Positions 45,639-54,988 of a DNA stretch of 64,000 nucleotides are shown here, in pieces. Source of the stretch: Methylumidiphilus sp963753955. GTDB lineage: Bacteria; Pseudomonadota; Gammaproteobacteria; Methylococcales; Methylococcaceae. The notes beneath the pieces were generated by a model. It was given only the letters and a program-made list of their open reading frames with translations, searched no databases and was not told the DNA's origin. Each line of letters opens with the position of its first letter. Position 1 is the stretch's first letter. The position numbers and the translations under genes are program-made. The stretch spans positions 1-64,000 of the forward strand of contig CAVWEM010000003.1 in assembly GCA_963753955.1 (NCBI GenBank). Reading direction: 5' to 3'.

Positions 45639-45720
45639 GTAGGTTGGGTTGCGGCTCTTTCGCAACCCAACACAATCCCGGCAAAACGTTGGGTTGCCAA
45701 AAAGACGGCAACCCAACCTA
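45639..45720. repeat. REP unit downstream of RAYT 1
   Basis: Two palindromes built on GTAGGTTGGGTTGC(GG) / (G)CAACCCAAC(CTAC), in head-to-head order. The same sequence is at 46277-46319 on the other side of the RAYT gene, as expected for REPs mobilised by it. Confidence 0.8.
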
Positions 45721-46257
45721 CTCATGCCCCATGCCATTGGGGAATTCCATGATTTCGCATCCCCAATCCGCCGACAAAATCCCCTGGTGGATATAACGAT
45801 GGATGCTGCTGTACGGCCAATCCACTGGCCGCTGCACATACCCATGCTTGACCGGATTGTAATGAATGTAATCAATATGGCGGGCGTAATCCGTTGCGTC
45901 CCGGATGCGATGCTCCCAAAATCGCGGCTGCCAAATCGCCTGCTCCTTTTTGTGCTACCGCCTCGCGGAAACAGCTGGTCGGCTTTCTGGTTCGATGTTC
46001 CAAGTTAGACTGCGCTTGATATTGCGCCAACGGATGGAATACTTCGCTTCCCCCGGCGGCATGGTCCATATCGCATGGAGGTGATCAGGCATGACCACGA
46101 TGGCGTCAATGTAAAATGGACGCCTTGCCATTTCCGCTTGGAACGCCGCCCACAATTGCGCGACCCGTACCGGATCGTCAAATAGATGCCGACGGCGGAA
46201 AACCACCACGGTAAAAAAGTAGGTGGCACCGGATGTGTAATCACGACGGTATCGCAT
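45718..46257 (-). pseudogene. REP-associated tyrosine transposase (RAYT) interrupted by a stop
   Basis: Begins ATG 46257 (MRYRRDYTSGATYFFTVVVF). The HUH motif is in VMPDHLHAIW. After SRPAVSARR the frame meets TAG (45955-45957) but continues in the same frame with QAIWQPRFWEHRIRD, YIHYNPVKHGYV and the C-terminus ending at 45718. A single substitution therefore truncates it. Related to the intact copy at 59983-60516. Confidence 0.8.
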
Positions 46258-46276
46258 AATGCCATGCCATCCAAAT

Positions 46277-46319
46277 GTAGGTTGGGTTGCGGCTCTTTCG
46301 CAACCCAACATTATCCTAC
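46277..46319. repeat. REP unit upstream of RAYT 1
   Basis: Palindrome GTAGGTTGGGTTGCGG...CGCAACCCAAC, same as 45639-45720. Confidence 0.75.
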
Positions 46320-46334
46320 GAAAATTCATCCCTC

Positions 46335-46820
46335 TCAGTAAGGCTGGCTGCGGATATGCAGCCAATAAAGCACCCGCGAGACCGCCAACTCCAACACCAA
46401 AAAAGCGGCGACCAGCCCCAGCACATCGCCATAACCCATATGCCAGAGACCCTTCAGCCATAGCAACGGAAACAAAGACTCCGGAACTTGGTCCAAACCG
46501 AGCGCCATGCCGCTGGAGGGAACGCCAAAGCGACGCTTGAGGAAACTGGATAGCAGGTCACCCAGCATGGCAAACGCCGCCACACCCAAGCCAACGCCAG
46601 CCCCGAATCCTAAGCCCCAAGCGGCGAGGGCTCCCATCAGTAAAGCGCCGGCGACACCCCGCCAGGTTTTTGACGGCCCCAGCAGGTGCCTACCATCCGG
46701 CAGAGCCAACCCGCCATCCAAAACCCAGGCATAACGATTGTCCAGCAGTTTATGCAGGATGATCGGCGCGCCGTTGACGGCAAACAACAGCAGCAAAATC
46801 TTCGCGGCAAGCATCTGCAA
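46335..46820 (-). CDS. CDP-archaeol synthase-like membrane protein (CarS/DUF46 family)
   Basis: 161 residues with about four to five hydrophobic segments. GPSKTWRGVAGALL and a conserved block LGDLLSSFLKRRFGVPSSG match the CDP-alcohol-forming cytidylyltransferase family (CarS-like), which includes CdsA-related enzymes. In bacteria the substrate is unknown; archaeol itself is not expected. It is followed by the DUF1614 gene upstream on the same strand, 26 bases apart. Confidence 0.8.
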   Translation of the reverse strand: MQMLAAKILLLLFAVNGAPIILHKLLDNRYAWVLDGGLALPDGRHLLGPSKTWRGVAGALLMGALAAWGLGFGAGVGLGVAAFAMLGDLLSSFLKRRFGVPSSGMALGLDQVPESLFPLLWLKGLWHMGYGDVLGLVAAFLVLELAVSRVLYWLHIRSQPY

Positions 46821-46846
46821 GCACTCCTAAAATCCTAGCCCAGGGT

Positions 46847-47515
46847 TCACGAAGTCAGCAACACAGCCACCAAGCCGCTCATGAAAATCCCATCGAAGGT
46901 GCCTGCTCCGCCGATAGAGGCCATGGGCGCACCCAGCCGGGGGATATCCTTCAGGCGCAGTAAATCGGCACCGACTAGGACGCCCACGGTTCCGGCGATG
47001 TAAGCCATAGGCGCACGCTCTTCCCCGCCAAGAAAGGCCGCCACCAAGGCTGCGGTAATCGGTGCGATGAAAACCGGCATGGCAACGCCCAACCCTGCGA
47101 CCGGACGGCTGGCCGCATAGCTGACGACGCTGACGATGGCGATGGCAATCAGCAAAGGGCCGGTGGGAATGCTGCGGTGCTGGATCAAGAAAAACGAAAA
47201 AAACAGCGGAACCAAGCAACCGCCAACATTGACCGCCACCAGGGTCCGTCCGGTGAAAGCGCGTTCCGGCAGGCGCAGCAGACCGTGGAATACCTTTTCC
47301 ACCGATTCCGGCGGTGCGGAACAGCGTAGCGACAGCAAGGGCAGGTTGATGGTGCTGCCTAACAGCGAAGTCAGCAACAACAGCAAGGCGGAATCCGGGG
47401 CCAGCCCCAGCTTGGCAAACGTGAGGGTGATCAACTCCAGGTTGATGGCGAAAATTAGCCAGGCGATGAACAGCAGGACGAGGAAAAAATGCAAGGGCGA
47501 AAAGGGACTGCGCAT
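46847..47515 (-). CDS. DUF1614 family integral membrane protein
   Basis: The start ATG 47515 (MRSPFSPLHFF) has GGAGG about 11 bases upstream; the open frame reaches 47659 through poor sequence. 222 residues, six to seven hydrophobic segments, with GSTINLPL, GTVGVLVGADLLRLKDI and SIGGAGTFDGIFMSG. These blocks are typical of DUF1614, of unknown function. Likely an operon with the CarS-like gene. Confidence 0.8.
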   Translation of the reverse strand: MRSPFSPLHFFLVLLFIAWLIFAINLELITLTFAKLGLAPDSALLLLLTSLLGSTINLPLLSLRCSAPPESVEKVFHGLLRLPERAFTGRTLVAVNVGGCLVPLFFSFFLIQHRSIPTGPLLIAIAIVSVVSYAASRPVAGLGVAMPVFIAPITAALVAAFLGGEERAPMAYIAGTVGVLVGADLLRLKDIPRLGAPMASIGGAGTFDGIFMSGLVAVLLTS

Positions 47516-47683
47516 GATGTCGGCCTCCGGGAAGAAAGGAGAGAGGTTTTCCGGCGACGGGAAGTTCGCCCTGAGGCAATGATAGCACTCCCGCATTGCG
47601 CCCACCCTCCTACCCAAAAGCCCCGTTGATTCCCGCTTTTGCAAATACAGGGGTTCCAAGGGGGATCAACAGGGATGGCCGAA

Positions 47684-47912
47684 CCCTGTGGAAAAACAGG
47701 CCACAAAACCTGTGCATAAGCTGTCAAGCCGTCGGGGACAAAATTCCGGCCACAACTTATCCACAGAGAGCGCACCCCAGGTCGGCCACTTTCCCACAGC
47801 TTGGTTTTTGCGCATATCCTTGTTTAATCAATAAAAAAATCAGTTATGCGGAAAATAGGCGAGGCTAATAGTAAAAAGAAGGAAAGTTTTTTTCCCAAAA
47901 CTTTCTATCATT
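47684..47912. other. Second DnaA-box-rich element, diverged copy B of the 15-kb candidate oriC
   Basis: Perfect or consensus boxes: TTTTCCACA (minus, 47687-47695), TTATGCACA (minus, 47711-47719), TTATCCACA (47757-47765), plus TTTCCCACA (47790-47798). An AT-rich tract follows (CCTTGTTTAATCAAT..., 47818-47910) and a hairpin GAAAGTTTT...AAAACTTTC. Block order and spacing match copy A, and the hairpin stem differs from copy A but still pairs. It lies at the 3' end of a leftward gene, like copy A. Confidence 0.5.
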
Positions 47913-47929
47913 AGCCAGCGGACAGAACC

Positions 47930-48859
47930 TTAACTTCGCTGGAAATGCCCACGCGGATTGAAGGTCGAGCCATCGGCCAAGGCTTGGTAAAGCCCGCGCT
48001 CACGTTCGCCGACCAAGGTCGGCACGACGACCTGCACGATGGCGAAGAGATCGCCCGCACCGCGCTGCGGTTTGGGCAGGCCACGGTCAGCGATGCGCAA
48101 TTGCTGGCCTGAGGGCGTTCCTGGCGGCACTTTGAGGCGGACATCGCCCCCCAACGTCGGCACCTGCACCGTGGCCCCTAGCACGGCCTCCCAAGGCGTC
48201 AGGGGCAGCTCCAAATACAAATCGTGTCCGCTGACACGGAAAAACGGATGCGGGTGCAGGCTGATGTTGAGATACAGGTCGCCGTCGTGGCCGCCATCCA
48301 ACCCTTTGCCGCCCCGGCCCGCCAGGCGCAGCCTTTGGCCGTCCGTCACGCCTTTGGGGATGCGCACCTTCAACGTCCTCGACACCTTGCGGGTGAGGCC
48401 CTTGGCGTCGGTTTCGGGAACGTTCAGCTTGAGATCCAACTCGGTGCCGACATAGGCTTCCTCCAAGGTGATGTGGGCGTTGACCTCGTAATCCTGGCCG
48501 GGCGTCGGGATTTTGCCACCCCGGCCGCGCCCCTTGCCGGTGAAGGCGGCAAACAGATCCGCCAAGTCTATGCCCTCATTGGCAAAGGGGTCGGTGTCAA
48601 AATGCCGCTCCCAGCCCGGCGGCGGGCGAAAATCCTGTCCTGGCTGGAAGCTGCCCAGTTGGTCGTAGGCGGCGCGTTTTTCCGGGTCGTGGAGGGTCTC
48701 GTAAGCCTCGTTGACCTCCTTGAATTTTTCCTCCGCGCCCGGTTCCTTGGACACGTCCGGATGGAACTTGCGCGCCAATTTGCGGTAAGCCTTCTTGATT
48801 TCCTCGGGGCTGGCCTTGCGGTCTAACCCCATGGTCTTGTAATAGTCTTTGTATTTCAT
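47930..48859 (-). CDS. cbpA: CbpA-like DnaJ-domain co-chaperone
   Basis: The start ATG 48859 (MKYKDYYKTMGLDRKASPEE) overlaps the DUF202 stop by 4 bases. 309 residues: N-terminal J domain with HPD in RKFHPDVSKE, a Gly-Phe-rich linker (about residues 70-115), no zinc finger, and two C-terminal peptide-binding domains (RIPKGVTDGQRLRL, KVPPGTPSGQQLRI). This is the type II J-protein layout of CbpA, which works with DnaK and can bind DNA. Confidence 0.9.
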   Translation of the reverse strand: MKYKDYYKTMGLDRKASPEEIKKAYRKLARKFHPDVSKEPGAEEKFKEVNEAYETLHDPEKRAAYDQLGSFQPGQDFRPPPGWERHFDTDPFANEGIDLADLFAAFTGKGRGRGGKIPTPGQDYEVNAHITLEEAYVGTELDLKLNVPETDAKGLTRKVSRTLKVRIPKGVTDGQRLRLAGRGGKGLDGGHDGDLYLNISLHPHPFFRVSGHDLYLELPLTPWEAVLGATVQVPTLGGDVRLKVPPGTPSGQQLRIADRGLPKPQRGAGDLFAIVQVVVPTLVGERERGLYQALADGSTFNPRGHFQRS

Positions 48860-49242
48860 CGGTGTTCGGAGTGGATCGCGTAATACAGCAGGTAGGCGCT
48901 CAACAACAGGGACATGAGCATCAACGCCACATTGGTGAATATCGGCAGGCCCGGCCAATAGCCTTGCGGAATCTCGACGGGCTTGAAGGAACGCAGGACA
49001 CGCCGGTATTCAATGGCGGACAGCAGGGCAAGAATGCCACCTAAGATAATGAAAGACAAACCAATCCAAGCCGACACATTGTCCGTAGGCAGGTTTTGGC
49101 CGTTGGCGATCAAAATCCGCAGAAACAGCCCGAAACGTTCGACCATAAAACCGAAAGCCATCAGCGCGAGGCAGGTGCGGTTCCAGGCGAGCAGGGTACG
49201 TTCGGCGGCGAAAAACACGCGGGGATCATTCAAATCGGACAT
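48856..49242 (-). CDS. DUF202 (YidH) family membrane protein
   Basis: 128 residues. RVFFAAERTLLAWNRTCLALMAFGFMVERFG is the family signature, with three membrane segments (about residues 20-45, 60-80, 100-122). Function unknown. Coupled by ATGA overlap to the J-protein gene. Confidence 0.85.
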   Translation of the reverse strand: MSDLNDPRVFFAAERTLLAWNRTCLALMAFGFMVERFGLFLRILIANGQNLPTDNVSAWIGLSFIILGGILALLSAIEYRRVLRSFKPVEIPQGYWPGLPIFTNVALMLMSLLLSAYLLYYAIHSEHR

Positions 49243-49265
49243 GGGGATCTCTTTGAGTTGGGATT

Positions 49266-49312
49266 GTAGGGTGGCCTTTAGGCCGCTTTGGCGGGCTGAA
49301 GCCCGCCCTACA
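49266..49312. repeat. REP pair, GTAGGGTGGCC... / ...GCCCGCCCTAC
   Basis: Two GC-rich palindromes (GGCCTTTAGGCC and GCGGGCTGAAGCCCGC) in a bipartite unit just after the efflux operon end. Related to 1014-1036 and 50781-50825. Confidence 0.7.
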
Positions 49313-49314
49313 GC

Positions 49315-50835
49315 CTACTCCCAGCCGCCGCCAAGCGCCTTGAACAAGGCGACATGGCCGGTGGCCCAGGCCAGTTCGCTTTGGGTCAGTTGATCTTGGT
49401 TATCATACCAACTGCGTCGGGTGTCCAGCACAGTTTGCAACTCGGCTTCCCCTTCCGTGTAGAGGGCCAAGGCGGTTTCGGCGCTGCTATGGCCGGTCGC
49501 TTCGGCGGCAGCCAGCGATCGCTTGCGCTGCCGCTCGCCATTCAGCGAGGCCAAGGCATCCTCGACTTCGCGTAAGGCGGTCAGCACGGTTTTTTCGTAG
49601 CTTTTCAAGGCTTCCTGGTTACGGGCTTCTTGGCTGTCAATATTGGCTAAAAGCCGCCCGGCCTGGAATATCGGCAAAGACAGGCGCGGGCCGAAGCCGT
49701 AAAAACCGCTGGATAGGTTCGTGAAATCACTCAAATCCTGGCTCTGCAACCCCACCGAGCCAGTCAGGGTGATTTTCGGAAACAACTCCGCCACCGCCGC
49801 GCCGACGGCAGCCGTGGCGGAGGCCAAGCTGCGCTCCGCCTGCCGGATATCCGGGCGGCGGCGCAGCAAATCGGAGGTCAGGCCGATGGGAATGCCGGGC
49901 GGAGGGGGAATGGCGGCACCTAAGTCGGCCAATTCGCGTTCGAGCGCGCCGGGATGGAGCCCCAGCAACAAGGCCAATCCGTGCCGGGTGTTTTTGATCT
50001 GCGCCTCAAGCGCAGGCACTGCCGCTTCCACCGCCTCCCGCTCGGTTTGCGCACGTTTGACATCCAGTGCGGAGGCCAAGCCCTCTTCGAATGAATTCTC
50101 GACCAGCTTGCATAATTGGCTTTGGGTTTCCAGCCGCTGGCGGGCAATCTCCAAGCGCCGGCGCAAGGCGATCAATTCCAGATAGTCGCGGGCGACTTCC
50201 GCGCTCAAGCTGATGCGGATGCCGCGTCGGCTTTCCACCGCGGCCATTGCATTGGCTTCCGCCGCCTCTGCCTTGCGCTGGATGCCACCGAACAAGTCGA
50301 GCTCCCAGGAACTGTCGAAACTGGCCTGGAATAGGTTGAATGGCTGGCCTAGCGGCCCCAAGGACGACAACAAGCCGCTAGAAGTCGCGCTGCCGCTGCC
50401 TTGTACCGAACCCAATATGCCCTTCAAGGCATTGGGGCTGATGCGCTCGCGCTGGTAGGCGCTGCCGGCGTTGATGTTGGGCCATAGGTTTGCGGCGGCC
50501 ACCAAACGCTGGGCGCGGGCGGCGACCAGGTGGGCATCCGCCGCCCGCACATCCAGGTTGTCCCGCAAGGCACGTTCCACCAGCGCATTGAGCCGGGCAT
50601 CCTTGAATCCGCGCCACCAATAGGCTAGATCCTTGGCGTCTCTATCCGCAGCCTCGGGCGGGGGTTCGCTCCAATGGCCAGGTATTGCCAGGGCCGGCGG
50701 GTAGTAATCCGGCCCCACCGTGCAGGCGGACAGAGCCGCCGCCAGCAAGGCAGGCAGAACCACGAGGATGCCTTTATCCTTAGGGCGGCCTTCAGGCCGC
50801 CATGGCGGCCTGAAGGCCGCCCTACATGGGTGCAT
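49315..50835 (-). CDS. NodT/OprM-type outer membrane efflux lipoprotein
   Basis: The start ATG 50835 has GGAGAGG 8 bases upstream. About 506 residues: lipobox LSACTVGPDY, then YWWRGFKDARLNALVERALRDNLDVRAADA and duplicated helical-barrel regions of TolC-like channels (FDSSWELDLFGGIQRKAEA; RRRPDIRQAERSLASATAAVGAA). The first 20 residues (CRAAFRPPWRPEGRP) are encoded by a REP palindrome inside the signal-peptide part. Third component of the efflux system, 16 bases after the RND gene. Confidence 0.88.
   Translation of the reverse strand: MHPCRAAFRPPWRPEGRPKDKGILVVLPALLAAALSACTVGPDYYPPALAIPGHWSEPPPEAADRDAKDLAYWWRGFKDARLNALVERALRDNLDVRAADAHLVAARAQRLVAAANLWPNINAGSAYQRERISPNALKGILGSVQGSGSATSSGLLSSLGPLGQPFNLFQASFDSSWELDLFGGIQRKAEAAEANAMAAVESRRGIRISLSAEVARDYLELIALRRRLEIARQRLETQSQLCKLVENSFEEGLASALDVKRAQTEREAVEAAVPALEAQIKNTRHGLALLLGLHPGALERELADLGAAIPPPPGIPIGLTSDLLRRRPDIRQAERSLASATAAVGAAVAELFPKITLTGSVGLQSQDLSDFTNLSSGFYGFGPRLSLPIFQAGRLLANIDSQEARNQEALKSYEKTVLTALREVEDALASLNGERQRKRSLAAAEATGHSSAETALALYTEGEAELQTVLDTRRSWYDNQDQLTQSELAWATGHVALFKALGGGWE
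50781..50825. repeat. REP pair inside the start of the NodT gene
   Basis: AGGGCGGCCTTCAGGCCGCC-ATG-GCGGCCTGAAGGCCGCCCT, a long perfect palindrome around CAT/ATG. It falls within codons 4-18 of the outer-membrane gene. Confidence 0.75.
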
Positions 50836-50851
50836 AAGCTTTGCCTCTCCT

Positions 50852-53800
50852 TTATTCCGGCTTGATCCTGAACCAAGCCGCATAAAGCGCCGGCAGGAAC
50901 AGCAGGGTCAACACCGTGGCGACCAGCAAGCCCCCCATGATGGCCACCGCCATCGGCCCCCAGAAGACGCTGCCCGACAGCGGGATCATCGCCAGGATGG
51001 CGGCGGCGGCGGTGAGCAGGATGGGCCGCAACCGCCGCACCGTCGCCTCGATCACCGCATTCCAAGGGGTGAGTCCTGCGGCGATGTCCTGCTCGATCTG
51101 ATCCACCAAAATGACCGAGTTGCGCATGATCATCCCGGCCAAGGCGATGACGCCCAAGGTGGCGACGAAACCAAAGGGCACCTGCAAAACCAGCAGGAAG
51201 GCACAGACGCCGATCATCCCCAAAGGGGCGGTCAACAGCACGATCAGGCTGCGTTGCACACTTTGCAGTTGGATCATCAGCAAAGTCACCACGGCCACCA
51301 GCATCACCGGCATGACGGCGTTAATGGAATCCTGCGCTTTCTGGCTGCTCTCCACCGCCCCGCCCAGTTCGATCCGGTAGCCGTCCGGCAGCTTGGCCCG
51401 GATCGGTGCCAACAGCGGTTCGATTTGCGCGGTCACATCGGGTGCCTGGGCATTGTCGGCAATGTCGCTGCGCACGGTGAAAGTCGGAAAGCGGTTGCGC
51501 CGCCAGATGATCCCCTCCTCGAAACCGTGGCGGGTATAGACCAGTTGGCTCAAAGGCACGGCCTTGCCGGTGCGGGTATGGATATTGATTTCCTCCACCA
51601 AGGCGGGGTTCTTGCGTTCTTCCGGCTCGGCCCGCCCCAGCACCTCGATCAGCTTGTTGTTTTCACGGTATTCCGTGATGCCCAGCCCGGAGAGGAAGGT
51701 GTGCAGCAAGGCCGAAATGTCCTGGGAACTCACACCCAACAAGCGGGCTTTGTCCTGGTCGACCTCGTGGTACAGGATTTTGCTGGGTTCGCCCCAATCC
51801 AGATGGACATCCTTCACATGGGGATTGGTCCGCATGACGGTGGCAACCTCTTCGGCGATGCGTCGGGTTTGCCGGCTGTCGCGCCCGCTGACCCGAAACT
51901 GCACAGGAAAGCCGACCGGCGGGCCATTCTCCAGCCGGTTCAGGCGCACCCGCATCAGCGTGAAACCCTTATCGAAGGACACCTGCAAGCGGGCCAGCAC
52001 CCGTTCGCGGGCTTCCAGGTTTTGGGTCAGGATGACAATTTGCGCGAAATTGTCATGGTCGAGCTGCTGATCCAACGGCAAGTAAAACCTCGGCGAGCCG
52101 GCCCCCACATAGCTGACGAAATTGACGATGTCAGGGTCGTTCTTGAGCAGCGCCTCGGCTTGCTCCGTTTCCCGGCCCGTCGCCAGGATCGAAGCGCCTT
52201 GCGGCAGCCAAAGGTCGACCAGCAACTCCGGGCGGTCTGAATAGGGGAAAAACTGCTTTTCGACGAAGCGGAACAGGACTATGGACAAGACGAACACGAG
52301 CAGGGTCGCGCTGATCATCCACCCGCGATGCCTCAGGCAAGCGGTGACTAACGCCCTAAAGCGCGGATAAATCCCGCGCCGGTAGACATCCGCCTCGGCG
52401 TGGCCAGTGTTTGCCTTGATCTCGGGCAGGAGCTTGAATCCCAGATAAGGCGTGAAGATCACGGCGACCAGCCACGAGGCCAGCAATGCGATGCCCACCA
52501 CCGCGAAGATGCTGAAGCAGTATTCGCCCGCCGAAGACTTGGCGAAACCCACCGGCATGAAGGCGGCGGCAGTCACCAGGGTGCCAGTCAACATGGGAAA
52601 GGCCGTGGAGGTGTAGGCGAAAGTGGCGGCGGCAAAGCGATCCATGCCCTGCTCCATTTTCACCACCATCATCTCCACCGAGATGATGGCATCGTCCACC
52701 AACAGCCCCAAGGCGATGATCAACGCACCTAAGGAAATGCGCTGCAAGTCGATGCCAAGCAACAACATGCATAGGAAGGTGATGGCCAACACCAGCGGAA
52801 TCGACAGCGCCACCACCAGGCCGGTGCGCGCGCCTAGTGAAAGGAAACTGACCGCCAGCACGATGCCCACCGCCTCGGCCAGGGTCTTCATGAACTCGTT
52901 GACCGAATGGCTGACCACCCTAGGCTGGTCGGACACAAAATGGATGTCGATGCCCGTCGGCAGATTGGCACCCAGCCGGGCGATTTCGGCCCTCAGTTGC
53001 TTGCCAAGCGCCAAAATATCGCCGCCTTTGACCATGGAAACCGACAGGCCGATGGCCTCCTCCCCTTGGAAGCGGAAGCTTGGGTGTCGGCGGATCGGCA
53101 TAGCCCCGGTAAATCCGGGCGATGTCCCCCAAACGGAACTGCCGGCCGTTGGCCTCGATGCCGATGCCGCGCACGGCTTCCACCGATTGCAGATCGCCGC
53201 TGACCCGCATGATAGATCTTGTCGCTGGCGGTGTCGATGCTGCCGGCCGGATTCATGCTGTTTTGCTGCTGCAACGTGCGCACGATGAGCAGCGGATCAA
53301 CCCCCAAGATTGGCCAGCTTGCGGTGGGAGATCTCGATGTAGATCTTTTCCTCCTGCACACCAATCAAATCGACCTTGGCGACACTGGGGATGCGCAACA
53401 ATTCCTGGCGCACATCGTCCACCGTGTCTTTCAACTCGGCATGGGTAAAGCCGTCGCCCGTGAAGGCGAGCAGTGTGCCGTAGGTGTCGCCGAACTCGTC
53501 ATTGAAGAGCGGCCCCTTCACGCCATCTGGAAGCTTGTCCCGGATGTCGGCCAGCTTCTTGCGCACTTGGTACCAGGCATCCGGCACATCCTTATTCGGG
53601 GCATAGTCCTTGAGATTGACGAAAATCAAGCTTTTGCCCGGCTTGGAATAGCTCTGCACAAAATCCAGCCAAGGCGTCTCCTGGAGTTTCTTCTCCAAAC
53701 GGTCGGTGACTTGCTGTTCCATTTCGCGGGCCGTCGCGCCAGGCCATTCGGCGCTGACAATCATGGTCTTGATGGTGAAATCGGGATCTTCCGCCCGGCC

Positions 53801-53905
53801 CAGGGTCACATAGGCGAACAAACCGGCGACGGTGAGCGCCAGGATCAGATAGGCGACCAAGGCTTGGTGGCGCAAGGCCCAGGCGGACAGATTCAGGCCG
53901 GTCAT
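50852..53905 (-). CDS. RND efflux pump inner-membrane transporter, three frameshifts
   Basis: 53905 (MTGLNLSAWALRHQALVAYL) to 50852 gives 1018 codons, normal for HAE-type RND pumps. Three one-base insertions near 53305 (GGGGG run), 53205 and 53090 shift the frame and together restore it. Family motifs: GRAEDPDFTIKTMIVSAEWPGATAREMEQQVTDRLEKKL at the start, LGLLVDDAIISVEMM with the proton-relay Asp in TM4, and LPLTPL-like segments near the C-terminus (ALYAAWFRIKPE). Twelve membrane helices expected. The substrate is not evident; it is not obviously the CusA metal type. Confidence 0.87.
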
Positions 53906-53908
53906 GGC

Positions 53909-54988
53909 TTATCCTCCTCCAACAGCCGCACCTGTCTCGCCCGGCAACAGTTTGTGCACCCCCGCCGTGACCACCTGCTCGCCGGTTTTGATCCCGTCCA
54001 GGATCTTGGCGTTTTCATCCTCGTAACCGGCTAGCGTGACGGCCCTTGGGCGGACTGTCCGCGTGGACGGATCGACCACCCAGGCCACCGCCTGTTCGCC
54101 ATTGTGGGTCACGGCGGTCAACGGCAGCCAGGCGACGGGACGGGGTTCCTCGCGCTGGACATGGACTGTCGCGGTCATGCCCATGCGCACCTCCTCGCCA
54201 GCGCCGAGGATGGACACCTTGACCGTGAACGTGCGGATCACCGCGTCCACGCCGGGGGAGATTTCACGCAACCGCCCGGCATAGAACACATCGGGCTTGG
54301 CCCACAGGCTGACCTTGATGGAACTGGCCGAATGCAAATCCTCCAGGCGGTTTTCCGGCACATTGATCGCCACCTCTTTTTCCTCGGTCCGCGCCAGGCG
54401 GAATATCGTCTGGCCGGCGGCGACGACCTGCCCCGCCTCCGCCTCCACGGCGGTGATCACACCGGCCTGTTCCGCCCGCAACTCGGTGTAGGCGGATTTT
54501 CTGGCGTTGATGCCCAGCCCGGCCTGGGCTTGGGCGACGCGGGCCTCGGCGACGCGCACCGCATCCTGGCGGCGCTCGTAATGGGCGGGGCTGGTCAGTT
54601 CTTTCGCCAGCAGGTTTTCCGAATGCTGCAAGTCTTTACGTGCCTGGCTGAGTTCCGCCTGCGCCGCCTGCAATTGCGCGGCCGTGCCGGCTTGGATGAG
54701 TTGGTAATCGGGCGGATCCAGGGTCGCCAGCAACTGGCCCGCTGCCACCACCGCGCCCACATCGACCCACCGCTTGGCAAGCTTGCCCGCAACCTGGAAA
54801 GACAGCGCAGGCTCGTGGCGGACTTTGACCTCGCCGGAATAGTGCGCGGCGGCCAGCGCCGTCACAAAGCGCGCCGTCGCCACCCGCACCGGACGGGGTG
54901 TTTTCTCCGCCGGCTTGGGTCGGGAGCAAGCGGCGAGCAGCAAGGCGCAAAGGCTAATGGCAATAAGGGACTGAATGGATTTAGCCAC
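53909..54988 (-). CDS. RND efflux membrane-fusion lipoprotein (AcrA-like)
   Basis: 359 residues. The lipobox ALLLAAC gives Cys at residue 21. Biotinyl-lipoyl-like halves (VDVGAVVAAGQLLATLDPPDY; AEQAGVITAVEAEAGQVVAAGQTIFRLA) flank a coiled-coil hairpin (TAAQLQAAQAELSQARKDLQHSENLL), then beta-barrel and C-terminal membrane-proximal domains. It links the RND pump to the outer-membrane channel. ATG 54988 lies inside the end of the TetR gene (8-base overlap). Confidence 0.9.
   Translation of the reverse strand: MAKSIQSLIAISLCALLLAACSRPKPAEKTPRPVRVATARFVTALAAAHYSGEVKVRHEPALSFQVAGKLAKRWVDVGAVVAAGQLLATLDPPDYQLIQAGTAAQLQAAQAELSQARKDLQHSENLLAKELTSPAHYERRQDAVRVAEARVAQAQAGLGINARKSAYTELRAEQAGVITAVEAEAGQVVAAGQTIFRLARTEEKEVAINVPENRLEDLHSASSIKVSLWAKPDVFYAGRLREISPGVDAVIRTFTVKVSILGAGEEVRMGMTATVHVQREEPRPVAWLPLTAVTHNGEQAVAWVVDPSTRTVRPRAVTLAGYEDENAKILDGIKTGEQVVTAGVHKLLPGETGAAVGGG

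Noticed and set aside
45639..46319. CRISPR-like spaced repeats
   Set aside because: Repeats are palindromic REPs around a RAYT gene, without regular spacers or cas genes.
50720..52240. Long plus-strand open frame (506 codons) opposite the RND pump
   Set aside because: Antisense shadow; His/Gln/Asp-rich product with no domain.
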